A stretch of DNA of 64,000 bases. Source: Arthrobacter sp. SLBN-112. Its GTDB lineage: Bacteria > Actinomycetota > Actinomycetes > Actinomycetales > Micrococcaceae. The notes below the pieces were generated by a model. That model saw nothing but the letters and a program-made list of their open reading frames with translations. It made no database searches and was not told the origin of the DNA. The DNA lies in contig NZ_VFMU01000001.1 of NCBI RefSeq assembly GCF_006715225.1, forward strand, positions 124,001 to 188,000. Direction: 5' to 3'. The position numbers and the translations under genes were made by a program. Below are positions 1-7,228 of the stretch, one piece after another. The first letter of the stretch is position 1, and each line of letters starts with the position of its first letter.

Positions 1-2
1 TG

Positions 3-1139
3 ACCATCAAGATGTTCGCGTACGTCGGCTTCGCCCCGGTGATCAACGCCGTGGTGGCACGGCTGCCCAAGAAGCCGGTGCTGATCGGCGCGGACCTGAT
101 CCGGGCCGGAATGGCGTTATGTCTGCCGTTCATTACCGAGACCTGGCAGATCTACGTGGTGATCTTCCTGCTGCAGTCAGCCTCAGCAACGTTTACGCCC
201 GCGTTCCAGTCGCTGATCCCGGCCGTCCTCAAGGACGAGAAGGACTACACCCGGGCACTCTCCCTCTCCCGCCTGGCCTACGACATGGAAGCACTGGTAA
301 GCCCGGCCATTGCCGCGCTGCTGCTGACCGTCCTCAGCTACAACAACCTGTTCCTCGGAACGGTGGGTGGCTTCCTTTTCTCGGCGCTGATGGTGATCCT
401 GACCGTTCTGCCGGCCACCGGCCCCGTCCAGCAGGGCGGGGCGTCCTCCCTCTGGCACCGCACCACCCTGGGCACCCGGATCTTCTGGCGGAACCGGAAG
501 CTGCGCTCATTGCTCGCGTTGAACCTGGTGGCCTCCGCCCCCACCGCGCTGGTGCTGGTGAACAGCGTGGTGGTGGTGCGGCAGGTCCTGCACCGCCCGG
601 ACACTGACCTGGCCCTGGCACTTGCCTGCTTCGGCGTGGGGTCCATGGCGGTGGCCCTGTCCGCGCCGCGGATCCTTGAACGGCTGGGTGACCGGACGGT
701 GATGCTTACCGGCGCCGCCGTCATCCCGGTGGCCCTGGCCGGGGCCGCCGTGCTGCTGTTCCTGCCCGCCGGGGATTCGACGTGGTGGTGGCTCCTGGTG
801 CTGTGGTTCGTGCTCGGCGCCGGCAACTCCACCATCCTGACCCCCTCCGCACGGCTTCTGCGGGAAGCGTCCACGGAGGAAACCCGGCCCTACGTTTTCA
901 CCGCCCAGTTCTCCCTCTCGCACGCCTGCTACATCATCAGCTACCCAGTGGCCGGCATCGCAGGGGCGGCCGCCGGTTTGGGCCCGGCTTCGCTGGCGCT
1001 GCTGATTCTTGCGATGATAGGGACGGCAGGAGCTTTCCTGTCCTGGCCACGGCACACAGACCGGACGGCCGGATCGACCGAGAGCAGGGAGCAAGGGGAT
1101 GGGCAGCGAACCACAGCACGCCACCAGCCCCGCGCCTGA
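3..1139 (+). CDS. MFS transporter, 5' end cut by window (candidate Ni/Co exporter)
   Basis: The reading frame is open to the first base of the window, so the N-terminus lies upstream; 378 codons are present. The visible protein is strongly hydrophobic with about ten membrane-spanning stretches and the loop pattern of major facilitator drug/metal exporters, ending in a polar Arg/Thr/Gln-rich tail. It would act in the cytoplasmic membrane. Its last 41 bases overlap the start of an ArsR-family regulator on the same strand, so the two are co-transcribed. That regulator carries an NmtR-like metal site, which makes a metal (Ni/Co) export role a reasonable inference, but the transporter sequence itself does not show the substrate. 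A drug exporter is the alternative. Confidence 0.8.
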   Translation, partial: TIKMFAYVGFAPVINAVVARLPKKPVLIGADLIRAGMALCLPFITETWQIYVVIFLLQSASATFTPAFQSLIPAVLKDEKDYTRALSLSRLAYDMEALVSPAIAALLLTVLSYNNLFLGTVGGFLFSALMVILTVLPATGPVQQGGASSLWHRTTLGTRIFWRNRKLRSLLALNLVASAPTALVLVNSVVVVRQVLHRPDTDLALALACFGVGSMAVALSAPRILERLGDRTVMLTGAAVIPVALAGAAVLLFLPAGDSTWWWLLVLWFVLGAGNSTILTPSARLLREASTEETRPYVFTAQFSLSHACYIISYPVAGIAGAAAGLGPASLALLILAMIGTAGAFLSWPRHTDRTAGSTESREQGDGQRTTARHQPRA

Positions 1140-1476
1140 CGCGCCTTCGCTGGTCCACCAGGTAGCTCCCGGGCCCCAACTGCTGGAAACAGCCGCCGGG
1201 ACCCTGCGGATGCTGGCCGAACCCACCCGGCTGCACCTGCTGTGGCAGCTCGCTGAGGGGCCCAAGTCCGTCACCGAACTGGCGCAGGCCTCCACCGTGC
1301 CCCGGACCGTGGTTAGCCAGCACCTGGCCAAGCTGCGGCTCAGCGGCCTGGTGGATACGCACAGGAACGGCCGGCACATCATCTACTCCCTGCACGACGG
1401 GCACCTGGTCCGCCTGATCCGGGAGACGATCAACCACGCGGACCACCGCCTCACCGGCGAACCGACCCACGACTAA
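1099..1476 (+). CDS. ArsR-family metal sensor, NmtR-like
   Basis: A 125-residue winged-helix repressor. The recognition region (about residues 55-85) contains SVTELAQASTVPRTVVSQHL, typical of ArsR/SmtB. There is no cysteine, so the ArsR/CadC Cys sites are absent. The C-terminal alpha5 helix instead has Asp100, His102, His113 and His116, the same spacing as the Ni(II)/Co(II) ligands of mycobacterial NmtR (Asp91, His93, His104, His107, from memory). It should dissociate from DNA when Ni or Co binds. The ATG at 1099 lies inside the end of the upstream transporter gene, giving translational coupling. Autoregulation of the pair is likely, but the promoter is outside the window. Confidence 0.85.
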   Translation: MGSEPQHATSPAPDAPSLVHQVAPGPQLLETAAGTLRMLAEPTRLHLLWQLAEGPKSVTELAQASTVPRTVVSQHLAKLRLSGLVDTHRNGRHIIYSLHDGHLVRLIRETINHADHRLTGEPTHD

Positions 1477-1517
1477 CCCCCGCATCCCAGGCGGGCCACT
1501 GGCAGGAAGGCAGGACC

Positions 1518-2153
1518 ATGCCCACACAGGCACCCCTGACCCTGCCGCGCGCCCTCACCGTCACCGGCCTGATCCTGGGAATCGCGGCTGCCGCGCACAC
1601 CGCCGCCGGCGGGCTCCTGCCGGCTCCTTCCGTGCTTGCGGTGCTGGCCGTCCTGGTCCTGCTCCCGGTCACAGTCCTGGCCCGGCGGCGGCTGGGTCCC
1701 GGCTCGATCACCGCAGCGCTGGCTCTTGGGCAGGTGGCCCTGCATGAGGCGTTCAACGCCCTTCCCCAAACCGCCGAACACTGCATGTCAGCGGGCATCG
1801 CAGCCTACGGACACCATCAAGCCCAAACCGTCCCAGGCTGCGCAACCGCAGGGACCAGGCTCACGGCCCTGAACGTCCCGGCGCTCCCCGAACCGGCCAT
1901 GACGGGGGCCCATATCCTTGCCGTGGCGCTCACCGCCCTGCTGCTGGCCCGCGGGGAATCGGCGCTGTGGCGGATGCTGGCCTGGTTCGCGCCCCTCGCC
2001 GTGATCCTGCGCGTCAAGGTCCTGCCGCTGTGGGTTCCCCCGGCGGCGCCCAGGGTTTCATTCTTCCCGCGGCTGCACCCGTGCCTGCGGGTTCCTGCCC
2101 TCCGCGGCCCGCCGGTTTCTGCCCAGGGACTGTCGGCCTCCGCCACCCTGTGA
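1518..2153 (+). CDS. Membrane protein of copper-resistance neighbourhood, unknown function
   Basis: A 211-residue protein with about four hydrophobic helices (roughly residues 12-35, 38-56, 62-85 and 130-160), a His/Cys-containing loop (AEHCMSAGIAAYGHH) between them, and a Pro/Arg-rich tail ending in a RGPP-type stretch. An actinobacterial family with this shape is often found beside CopC-like proteins, as here (CopC follows after 94 bases). A short polar loop with His and Cys could bind metal, but no known catalytic motif is visible. The ATG at 1518 is preceded by AGGAAGGCAGG. Function is not known. Confidence 0.7.
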   Translation: MPTQAPLTLPRALTVTGLILGIAAAAHTAAGGLLPAPSVLAVLAVLVLLPVTVLARRRLGPGSITAALALGQVALHEAFNALPQTAEHCMSAGIAAYGHHQAQTVPGCATAGTRLTALNVPALPEPAMTGAHILAVALTALLLARGESALWRMLAWFAPLAVILRVKVLPLWVPPAAPRVSFFPRLHPCLRVPALRGPPVSAQGLSASATL

Positions 2154-2247
2154 TGCCGCGGTCCCAACCGCTGCCAGTCATCCAGTCTTTCTTTGCCTGA
2201 CCGCACCACGCCGGTGCTTCAGGCTGTCCCGAAAGGACACCCAGCAC

Positions 2248-2898
2248 GTGAAATCTTCAGTCCGCCGCGCCCGCACCGCCGGCGCCTTGGCCGCCCTCCT
2301 TGCCCTGTCCGCCGTTGCCGGCACGGCCCCGGCGCAGGCACACGATGCGCTTGCCTCCAGCAGCCCCGCCAACGGGCAAACCATCAGCACCAACCCCGGC
2401 AAGGTCTCCATCACCCTGAGCAACGCCCCGGACACCCGGCTGCCCGGATCAAACTCCATCAAGGTCACCGCCCCCGACGGGCATGTAGTCAGCGCCGGCG
2501 AGCCCACCGTGGACGGCAACACCCTCAGCACGGACGCGGACATCGACCACCCCGGCAAGCACACGGTGGAATGGCGGGCGGTTTCGGCCGACGGTCATCC
2601 CATCGACGGGACCTTCAGCTTCACCTACACCCCTGACAAAGCAGCCGCCTCCGAAGGAACCGGTCACACTGAAGGAGCCGGCACCCACCAGGAATCGTCG
2701 GCTCCCGCCACGGCTCCGGCAGCTGCTGCAGCAACGACACCAGCGCCGGAAGCCCAGGCTGCCACGCCCGCCGCTGCACAAAGCGCCAACAATACGGGGC
2801 TGTTCATCGGGCTCGGGGCGGTCCTGCTGGTCCTCGTGGCCGTGGGCGCCTACCTGATCGGCCGCCGCACGAAAGCCGCAGCAAGCAAGACCGACTAG
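2248..2898 (+). CDS. CopC-like copper-binding protein with C-terminal membrane anchor
   Basis: 216 residues beginning at GTG. A signal peptide runs to about residue 31 (cut after APAQA), leaving His as the first mature residue, which is the N-terminal Cu(II) ligand expected in CopC. The beta-sandwich domain (about 32-128) has SSPANGQTIS near its start and SADGHPIDG near its end, both family hallmarks. An Ala/Pro-rich linker (about 130-180) leads to one transmembrane helix (about 185-205) and a short basic tail, so the domain sits outside the cell. The usual partner CopD/YcnJ is not fused here. A strong terminator follows the stop codon. Likely role: extracytoplasmic copper binding or delivery. 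Confidence 0.85.
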   Translation: MKSSVRRARTAGALAALLALSAVAGTAPAQAHDALASSSPANGQTISTNPGKVSITLSNAPDTRLPGSNSIKVTAPDGHVVSAGEPTVDGNTLSTDADIDHPGKHTVEWRAVSADGHPIDGTFSFTYTPDKAAASEGTGHTEGAGTHQESSAPATAPAAAAATTPAPEAQAATPAAAQSANNTGLFIGLGAVLLVLVAVGAYLIGRRTKAAASKTD

Positions 2899-2914
2899 AC
2901 ACACAGAACCACAG

Positions 2915-2947
2915 GGCCCGTCCGGAGCGTCAGCTTCCGGACGGGCC
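2915..2947 (+). terminator. Intrinsic terminator after copC-like gene
   Basis: A perfect 12-bp stem (GGCCCGTCCGGA / TCCGGACGGGCC) with a 9-base loop lies 17 bases after the stop codon of the CopC-like gene. It is followed by TT and no long T-run, as is common in high-GC genomes. Confidence 0.8.
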
Positions 2948-3036
2948 TTAGATGGTTCCCGGTCAAGACGCCCGAGCCGTGGTGGCGATCCGGGCGGAAT
3001 CTATGCACACGACATCACCGGTGCAACACTGCATTG

Positions 3037-3267
3037 ATGAACATACGTGAGTGGTGGCCGCTGATCCCTGCGGAAACACGCGGCTGGCTCATGGCCCACA
3101 ATGGCGAACCGCTGCCGCCGCACGTCATCGCCGACATCAAGGCAGCTACCGGCGGCACGACCGATGCTGACTGGGCTCTCCAGACATTGGATGGCCCGCA
3201 GCTGTCCGACGAGGCCGTCGATTGGATCGAGGCTGTCGCCAACGATGAAGAGCCGACGACTGGCTGA
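3037..3267 (+). CDS. Small conserved-looking hypothetical protein
   Basis: 76 residues from ATG at 3037 (a TTG lies one codon upstream). The protein is acidic and soluble, starts MNIREWWPLIPAETRGWL and ends in a helical acidic segment (LSDEAVDWIEAVANDEEP). It has no membrane segment, Cys pair or recognised domain. Codon use is normal for the window and the gene stands alone between a terminator and a convergent acetyltransferase gene, which supports it being real. Function unknown. Confidence 0.6.
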   Translation: MNIREWWPLIPAETRGWLMAHNGEPLPPHVIADIKAATGGTTDADWALQTLDGPQLSDEAVDWIEAVANDEEPTTG

Positions 3268-3305
3268 CACCTTCGCTGTGAGCAGCGGGGCCAGCTCCGG
3301 GCGGG

Positions 3306-3824
3306 CTATTCCATGCCGGCCACCCCGCTGCGGCGTTCCAGGAGCAGGGTGTCCTGCCAGTGGCCTGCCTTCGGGCCGTGGCTGATCCTGGCAATCCGTT
3401 CCCTTGTTCCCACCACCCGGAAACCGAGGCGCTGGTGCAGGGCAAGGCTTGCCGTGTTCTCCGGGAAGATGCTGGACTGGATGGTCCAGATCCCTGCGGC
3501 TTCGGTGGAGCCGATCAGGGCGTTCAGGAGGAGCCGCCCCACGCCCCGCCCGTGCGTTTCCGGCGCAACATAGATGGAATGCTCGACGACGCCCCGGTAA
3601 ACCTCCCGGGACGACACGGACGATACCGCGGCCCACCCCAAAACCCTTCCCGCGTCCTCGGCGATCAGCCGGTGCCCTGGCAACCGGCCGCCGTCGAACG
3701 CCTCCCAGGTGGGCGGCTCGCTCTCGAAGGTGGCCTCCCCCGTGGCGATGCCTGCTGCGTAAATGGCGTGGACCGCGTCCCAGTCCTCAGGGCACATGGG
3801 GCGGATGGTGACGGGGCTGTGCAT
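3306..3824 (-). CDS. GNAT N-acetyltransferase (phosphinothricin/methionine-sulfoximine acetyltransferase type)
   Basis: 172 residues from ATG at 3824 (MHSPVTIRPM); an in-frame ATG at 3833 is an alternative. The order of motifs is that of the PAT/MnaT family: an N-terminal YAAGIATGEATFES segment that shapes the acceptor pocket, a central VEHSIYVAPETHGRGVGRLL acetyl-CoA pyrophosphate loop (Q/RxxGxG/A type), and a C-terminal ALHQRLGFRVVGTRERI segment. It would transfer acetyl from acetyl-CoA to a small amine such as phosphinothricin, methionine sulfoximine or sulfone. It is a single gene facing the small ORF at 3037. The true substrate cannot be read from sequence. Confidence 0.85.
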   Translation of the reverse strand: MHSPVTIRPMCPEDWDAVHAIYAAGIATGEATFESEPPTWEAFDGGRLPGHRLIAEDAGRVLGWAAVSSVSSREVYRGVVEHSIYVAPETHGRGVGRLLLNALIGSTEAAGIWTIQSSIFPENTASLALHQRLGFRVVGTRERIARISHGPKAGHWQDTLLLERRSGVAGME

Positions 3825-3978
3825 GGCTCCCATTATCGTGCCGCCACCGCCGCCTCCAGCCCCGCCGAGGTGGGACGGGTGTAAAGAATCTGTCATTAAA
3901 TCGTCCCGGCCGCCCCGTTTCGCGGACACGGTCCTTTGATGGAGGCATAGACGCCGTGTGTTGAGGCAAGGAGCGCAG

Positions 3979-4458
3979 ATGCGATGGGATGAGGTGCCCG
4001 AAGACAGGGGCAGGGTCAGGTTCGCCGCGGCGGCTGACGCCGTTGAGGGCTACGGCGGCCGTGGGCTGAACGGCCGAGCCCTTCATCCGGCCGCAGGTTA
4101 CCTTTTCCCTGACCAGGACGGCGAGGGCTGGTGGGTCATTTTCCAGCCCTGGCCGTCCCCTGGTTTACCGGGATCGCCGGGGCATAAAGTCCCCGGCGAC
4201 CTCCTCGCCTGCAATGATTCCTACGGCGACATGGTGCATGTAGTGGTGCTGGCGGCGGGAGTTTGGGAGGACGACGCCGAGGCCGCGTTCCGCGCGAACC
4301 TCCCGTCGAGCCTCGCGGACGCCGCCCGCATTGCAGCCTCGGTTGCGCATGTGGCGGGATCAGGGAACAGGGACGGGACGGTGCGGAATGGGGCGGTGCA
4401 GCATCGGGCCGCGGCGGAACCTCCAGTCAGCCCACGTGGACCCATGGACGCTGGGTGA
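3979..4458 (+). CDS. Hypothetical protein
   Basis: 159 residues. The ATG at 3979 is chosen because AAGGAG stands 7 bases before it; in-frame GTG/TTG codons at 3958-3961 have no such site. The protein has an aromatic central part ([14 protein letters not shown], then [21 protein letters not shown]) and a looser Arg/Pro-rich tail. No signal peptide or known domain is visible. Its last 32 bases run convergently into the end of the APC permease gene. Function unknown; it may be a lineage-specific gene. Confidence 0.5.
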   Translation: MRWDEVPEDRGRVRFAAAADAVEGYGGRGLNGRALHPAAGYLFPDQDGEGWWVIFQPWPSPGLPGSPGHKVPGDLLACNDSYGDMVHVVVLAAGVWEDDAEAAFRANLPSSLADAARIAASVAHVAGSGNRDGTVRNGAVQHRAAAEPPVSPRGPMDAG

Positions 4459-6403
4459 CATCCGGCACCGCCTCGCGCAGCACTTCCCTGGTCACGGGCG
4501 CGATTTCACCCTCGCCCAGGAACAGGAACCGGACGAGGTTGGTGATGGGGTTGCCCTCCGTCCAGCGGAAGTAGATGTGCGGCATCAGCCCTGTGACGTC
4601 CCTGATGTGCAGCAGGACGGAGGCGATGGTGTTGGGGACTACGGGTCCGTGGACTTCGAGGATGTGGTAGCCGTGGCGGGTCACGCCATTGACGTACAGT
4701 TCGGTTTCGAAGTCTGAGGAGTCGTCCACGACGACCTCAAGGAACAGGGCATCACCGGCCAGCGGGAGGTGGCTGACCTCGATGGCTGATTCGAGTTTGT
4801 CCCGGTATGCCTCCGGAGACAGCCGCAGGGGTTCGTGCGCGATGATGGTGATGGGCCCGTCCAGGGTGCTGGACATGAACTCCAGGGCCTGCTGGTCCAG
4901 ATGCACCCGGGTTGCGTGCAGCTCAAAGGAACGCCGGACCCTGGACAGCAGTGAAATGACGATGATGCCCAGGATGAACACGGCAGCGATCCGGATGCCT
5001 TCAGGGCGTTCAAAGATGTTGGCCACCGTGGTGTAGGCGAACACCACCGAGATGGCGCCGAAGCCGACGGTGAGGTTCCGTTGCCCGCGCCGGCGCACCG
5101 ACAACGTGACGGCCACGGCCGCGGAGGTCATCAGCACCAGGACGCCGGTGGCATAGGCACCGCCCTGGGCATCGACGTCGGCGTTGAAAATGAACGTAAT
5201 CAGGAATCCGATCAGCGTGAAGACGAGCACCAGGGGCCGCACGGCCTTGGCCCAGGCCGGGGCCATGCCGTATCGCGGCAGGTACCGCGGCACCAGGTTC
5301 AGCAGGCCGGCCATGGCTGAAGCGCCCGCGAACCAGAGGATGCCGATGGTGCTGATGTCATAGACGCTGCCGAACCCCACGCCGAGGTATTCGTGCGCCA
5401 GGAAGGCCAGGGCACGGCCGTTCGCCTGGCCGCCGGGCTGGAACTCCTGTTCCGGAATCAGGACAACGGTAATGAAGCTGGTGGTCAACAGGAAGACGCT
5501 CATGATCCCCGCGGCCGTGGTGAGCATGCGCCGGGCCCCGCGGATGCGGCCCGCCGGGTTTTCTTCCGTATCGTCCGCAGCTCCCCGGACCTGCGGCATG
5601 ACGGCAACACCGGTTTCGAAACCGGACAGGCCCAGGGCCAGCTTGGGAAACACGAGCAGCGCGATGGCCACCGCCATCAGGGGGTTGCCGTGGGATACCC
5701 AGAGGTTCGTCCACCAGTCCCCCATGGCTCCGGGGTGGGAGATGACCTGCATCAGGGTGACAACTACCACTACGGCGTTCAGGCCCAGGTAGAGGACCAC
5801 CAAAACGACGGCGACGCCGATGGCTTCCTTGAATCCACGCAGGAACACGGCCGCCAGCAGGGCAAGCAGGAAAAGCGTGACGGGGACGTTTTGATTTTGG
5901 AGCCACCCGGGGGCAACGGGGTTGCCGATCAGGTGCGCTGTGGCGTCGGCTGCCGAGAGGGTCATGGTGATCATGAAGTCGGTGGCGGCGAATCCGAGCA
6001 GGACCAGCACCAGGAGTTTGCCTCCCCAGCGCGGCAGCAGCCGCTCAAGCATGGCGATGGAGCCCTCACCGCGGGGGCTCTCACCGGCAACCCTGCGGTA
6101 CACCGGCAAGGCACCCAGCAGCGTCACCGCCACCAGCACCAGGGTGGCCAGCGGGGAGATGACCCCGGCAGCCAGGGCGGCGATGGCCGGCTGGTAGCCC
6201 AGGGTGGAGAAGTAGTCCACACCCGTGAGGCACATGACCTGCCACCAGGAATGCTTCTTTTCGTGCTGCGTGGGCACACCGCCCGGACCCTGGTGGGCGC
6301 CCTTGCTGTCCTGCAGGCCAAACAACAGCCAGTCCTCAAGGGCCTTCCTGCCGTGCGGGTGAGGCGCGGAGGGATCCGCCGGGGGCCTGCTCAACGTGGT
6401 CAT
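4427..6403 (-). CDS. APC-superfamily permease, candidate KimA-like K+ transporter
   Basis: 658 residues from ATG at 6403, preceded by GGAAAGG. About twelve transmembrane helices occupy residues 55-490, followed by a cytosolic domain of about 160 residues, an architecture seen in KimA-type K+/H+ symporters rather than plain amino-acid permeases. The first helix reads [12 protein letters not shown], placing Asp63 and Tyr70 seven residues apart, as the K+-binding Asp and Tyr in Bacillus KimA (SSDALSSVAY; from memory). The gene lies next to kdpE/kdpD on the same strand and inside a K+/Na+ transport island, which supports K+ as substrate. Amino-acid transport remains possible because general annotation of this family is amino-acid permease. 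Confidence 0.8.
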   Translation of the reverse strand: MTTLSRPPADPSAPHPHGRKALEDWLLFGLQDSKGAHQGPGGVPTQHEKKHSWWQVMCLTGVDYFSTLGYQPAIAALAAGVISPLATLVLVAVTLLGALPVYRRVAGESPRGEGSIAMLERLLPRWGGKLLVLVLLGFAATDFMITMTLSAADATAHLIGNPVAPGWLQNQNVPVTLFLLALLAAVFLRGFKEAIGVAVVLVVLYLGLNAVVVVVTLMQVISHPGAMGDWWTNLWVSHGNPLMAVAIALLVFPKLALGLSGFETGVAVMPQVRGAADDTEENPAGRIRGARRMLTTAAGIMSVFLLTTSFITVVLIPEQEFQPGGQANGRALAFLAHEYLGVGFGSVYDISTIGILWFAGASAMAGLLNLVPRYLPRYGMAPAWAKAVRPLVLVFTLIGFLITFIFNADVDAQGGAYATGVLVLMTSAAVAVTLSVRRRGQRNLTVGFGAISVVFAYTTVANIFERPEGIRIAAVFILGIIVISLLSRVRRSFELHATRVHLDQQALEFMSSTLDGPITIIAHEPLRLSPEAYRDKLESAIEVSHLPLAGDALFLEVVVDDSSDFETELYVNGVTRHGYHILEVHGPVVPNTIASVLLHIRDVTGLMPHIYFRWTEGNPITNLVRFLFLGEGEIAPVTREVLREAVPDVTQRPWVHVG

Positions 6404-6544
6404 GTCTGCCTTTCCGCGCTGCCCTGTGCACCGCGACCACTGCGAAGCTAGCACCGGCGGAAACCGCTCCAGCGCGAAAAAGGGAATTCTTGATGTTTCC
6501 TTTACGGGCGATGTACGACGGCGGCGGGGGCCTGCCGCGGTGTG

Positions 6545-7228
6545 TCACGGCTCGAAGCGGTACCCCATCCCCGCTTCCGTCAGTAAGTGCCGGGGCCGCG
6601 CCGGGTCCGTCTCCAGCTTGCGGCGCAACTGGCCCATGTAGACGCGCAGGTAATGGGTCTCATTGTCGTAGCCGGGGCCCCAAACCTTCCCGAGCATCTG
6701 CTGCTGCGTTATGAGCCGTCCGGGGTTGCGCACCAGCAGTTCCAGGATTGCCCACTCGCGCGGGGTGAGCCGGACCGGATCCCCCGCCCGCGTCACCCTG
6801 TGGTTTGCCAGGTCCACCTCGAAGTCCCCCACATCGACGGCGGGCGAGGGATCCGCCACCGCCGGGCTGCCGCTCCGGCGGCCGGCAACCCGCAGCCGGG
6901 CCAGGAGTTCGTCAAGCCCGAACGGCTTGGTCACGTAATCGTCCGCCCCGGCATCCAGCGCCCGGACCTTGTCCACGGAGCCGTGCCGCGCTGACAGCAC
7001 GATGATGGGCATACTGCTGGTGCGGCGGATCCTGGTGATCACGTCCACGCCGTTGATGTCCGGCAGGCCCAGGTCCAGCACCATGGCGTCCGGGTGGCTG
7101 CCCTCCGCGTGCTTCAGGGCGGCCATCCCATCCAGGGCAGTGAGCACCCGGTAGCCCTCCGCTTCCAGGTTCACCTGGAGGGCGCGCAGGAGCTGCGGCT
7201 CGTCATCAACAACCAGTACGGTCCTCAT
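6545..7228 (-). CDS. kdpE: KdpE-like response regulator
   Basis: 227 residues of the OmpR/PhoB class. The receiver domain (1-120) has the acidic pair Asp8/Asp9, phosphoacceptor Asp52 (VLDLGLPD) and the conserved TKPF lysine. The C-terminal winged-helix domain (about 130-225) has RLTPREWAILELLVRNPGRL and ends in RRKLE..GMGYRF, as in KdpE. The ATG overlaps the stop of the kdpD-like gene by 4 bases (ATGA), so the two are co-translated. kdpFABC is not in the window, so its targets are probably other K+ systems, such as the adjacent APC permease. Confidence in the two-component role is high; the exact regulon is inference. Confidence 0.9.
   Translation of the reverse strand: MRTVLVVDDEPQLLRALQVNLEAEGYRVLTALDGMAALKHAEGSHPDAMVLDLGLPDINGVDVITRIRRTSSMPIIVLSARHGSVDKVRALDAGADDYVTKPFGLDELLARLRVAGRRSGSPAVADPSPAVDVGDFEVDLANHRVTRAGDPVRLTPREWAILELLVRNPGRLITQQQMLGKVWGPGYDNETHYLRVYMGQLRRKLETDPARPRHLLTEAGMGYRFEP

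Noticed and set aside
5393..6451. Plus-strand open frame of about 350 codons opposite the APC permease
   Set aside because: Gln/Gly/His-rich translation with no recognisable domain, entirely inside the permease gene.
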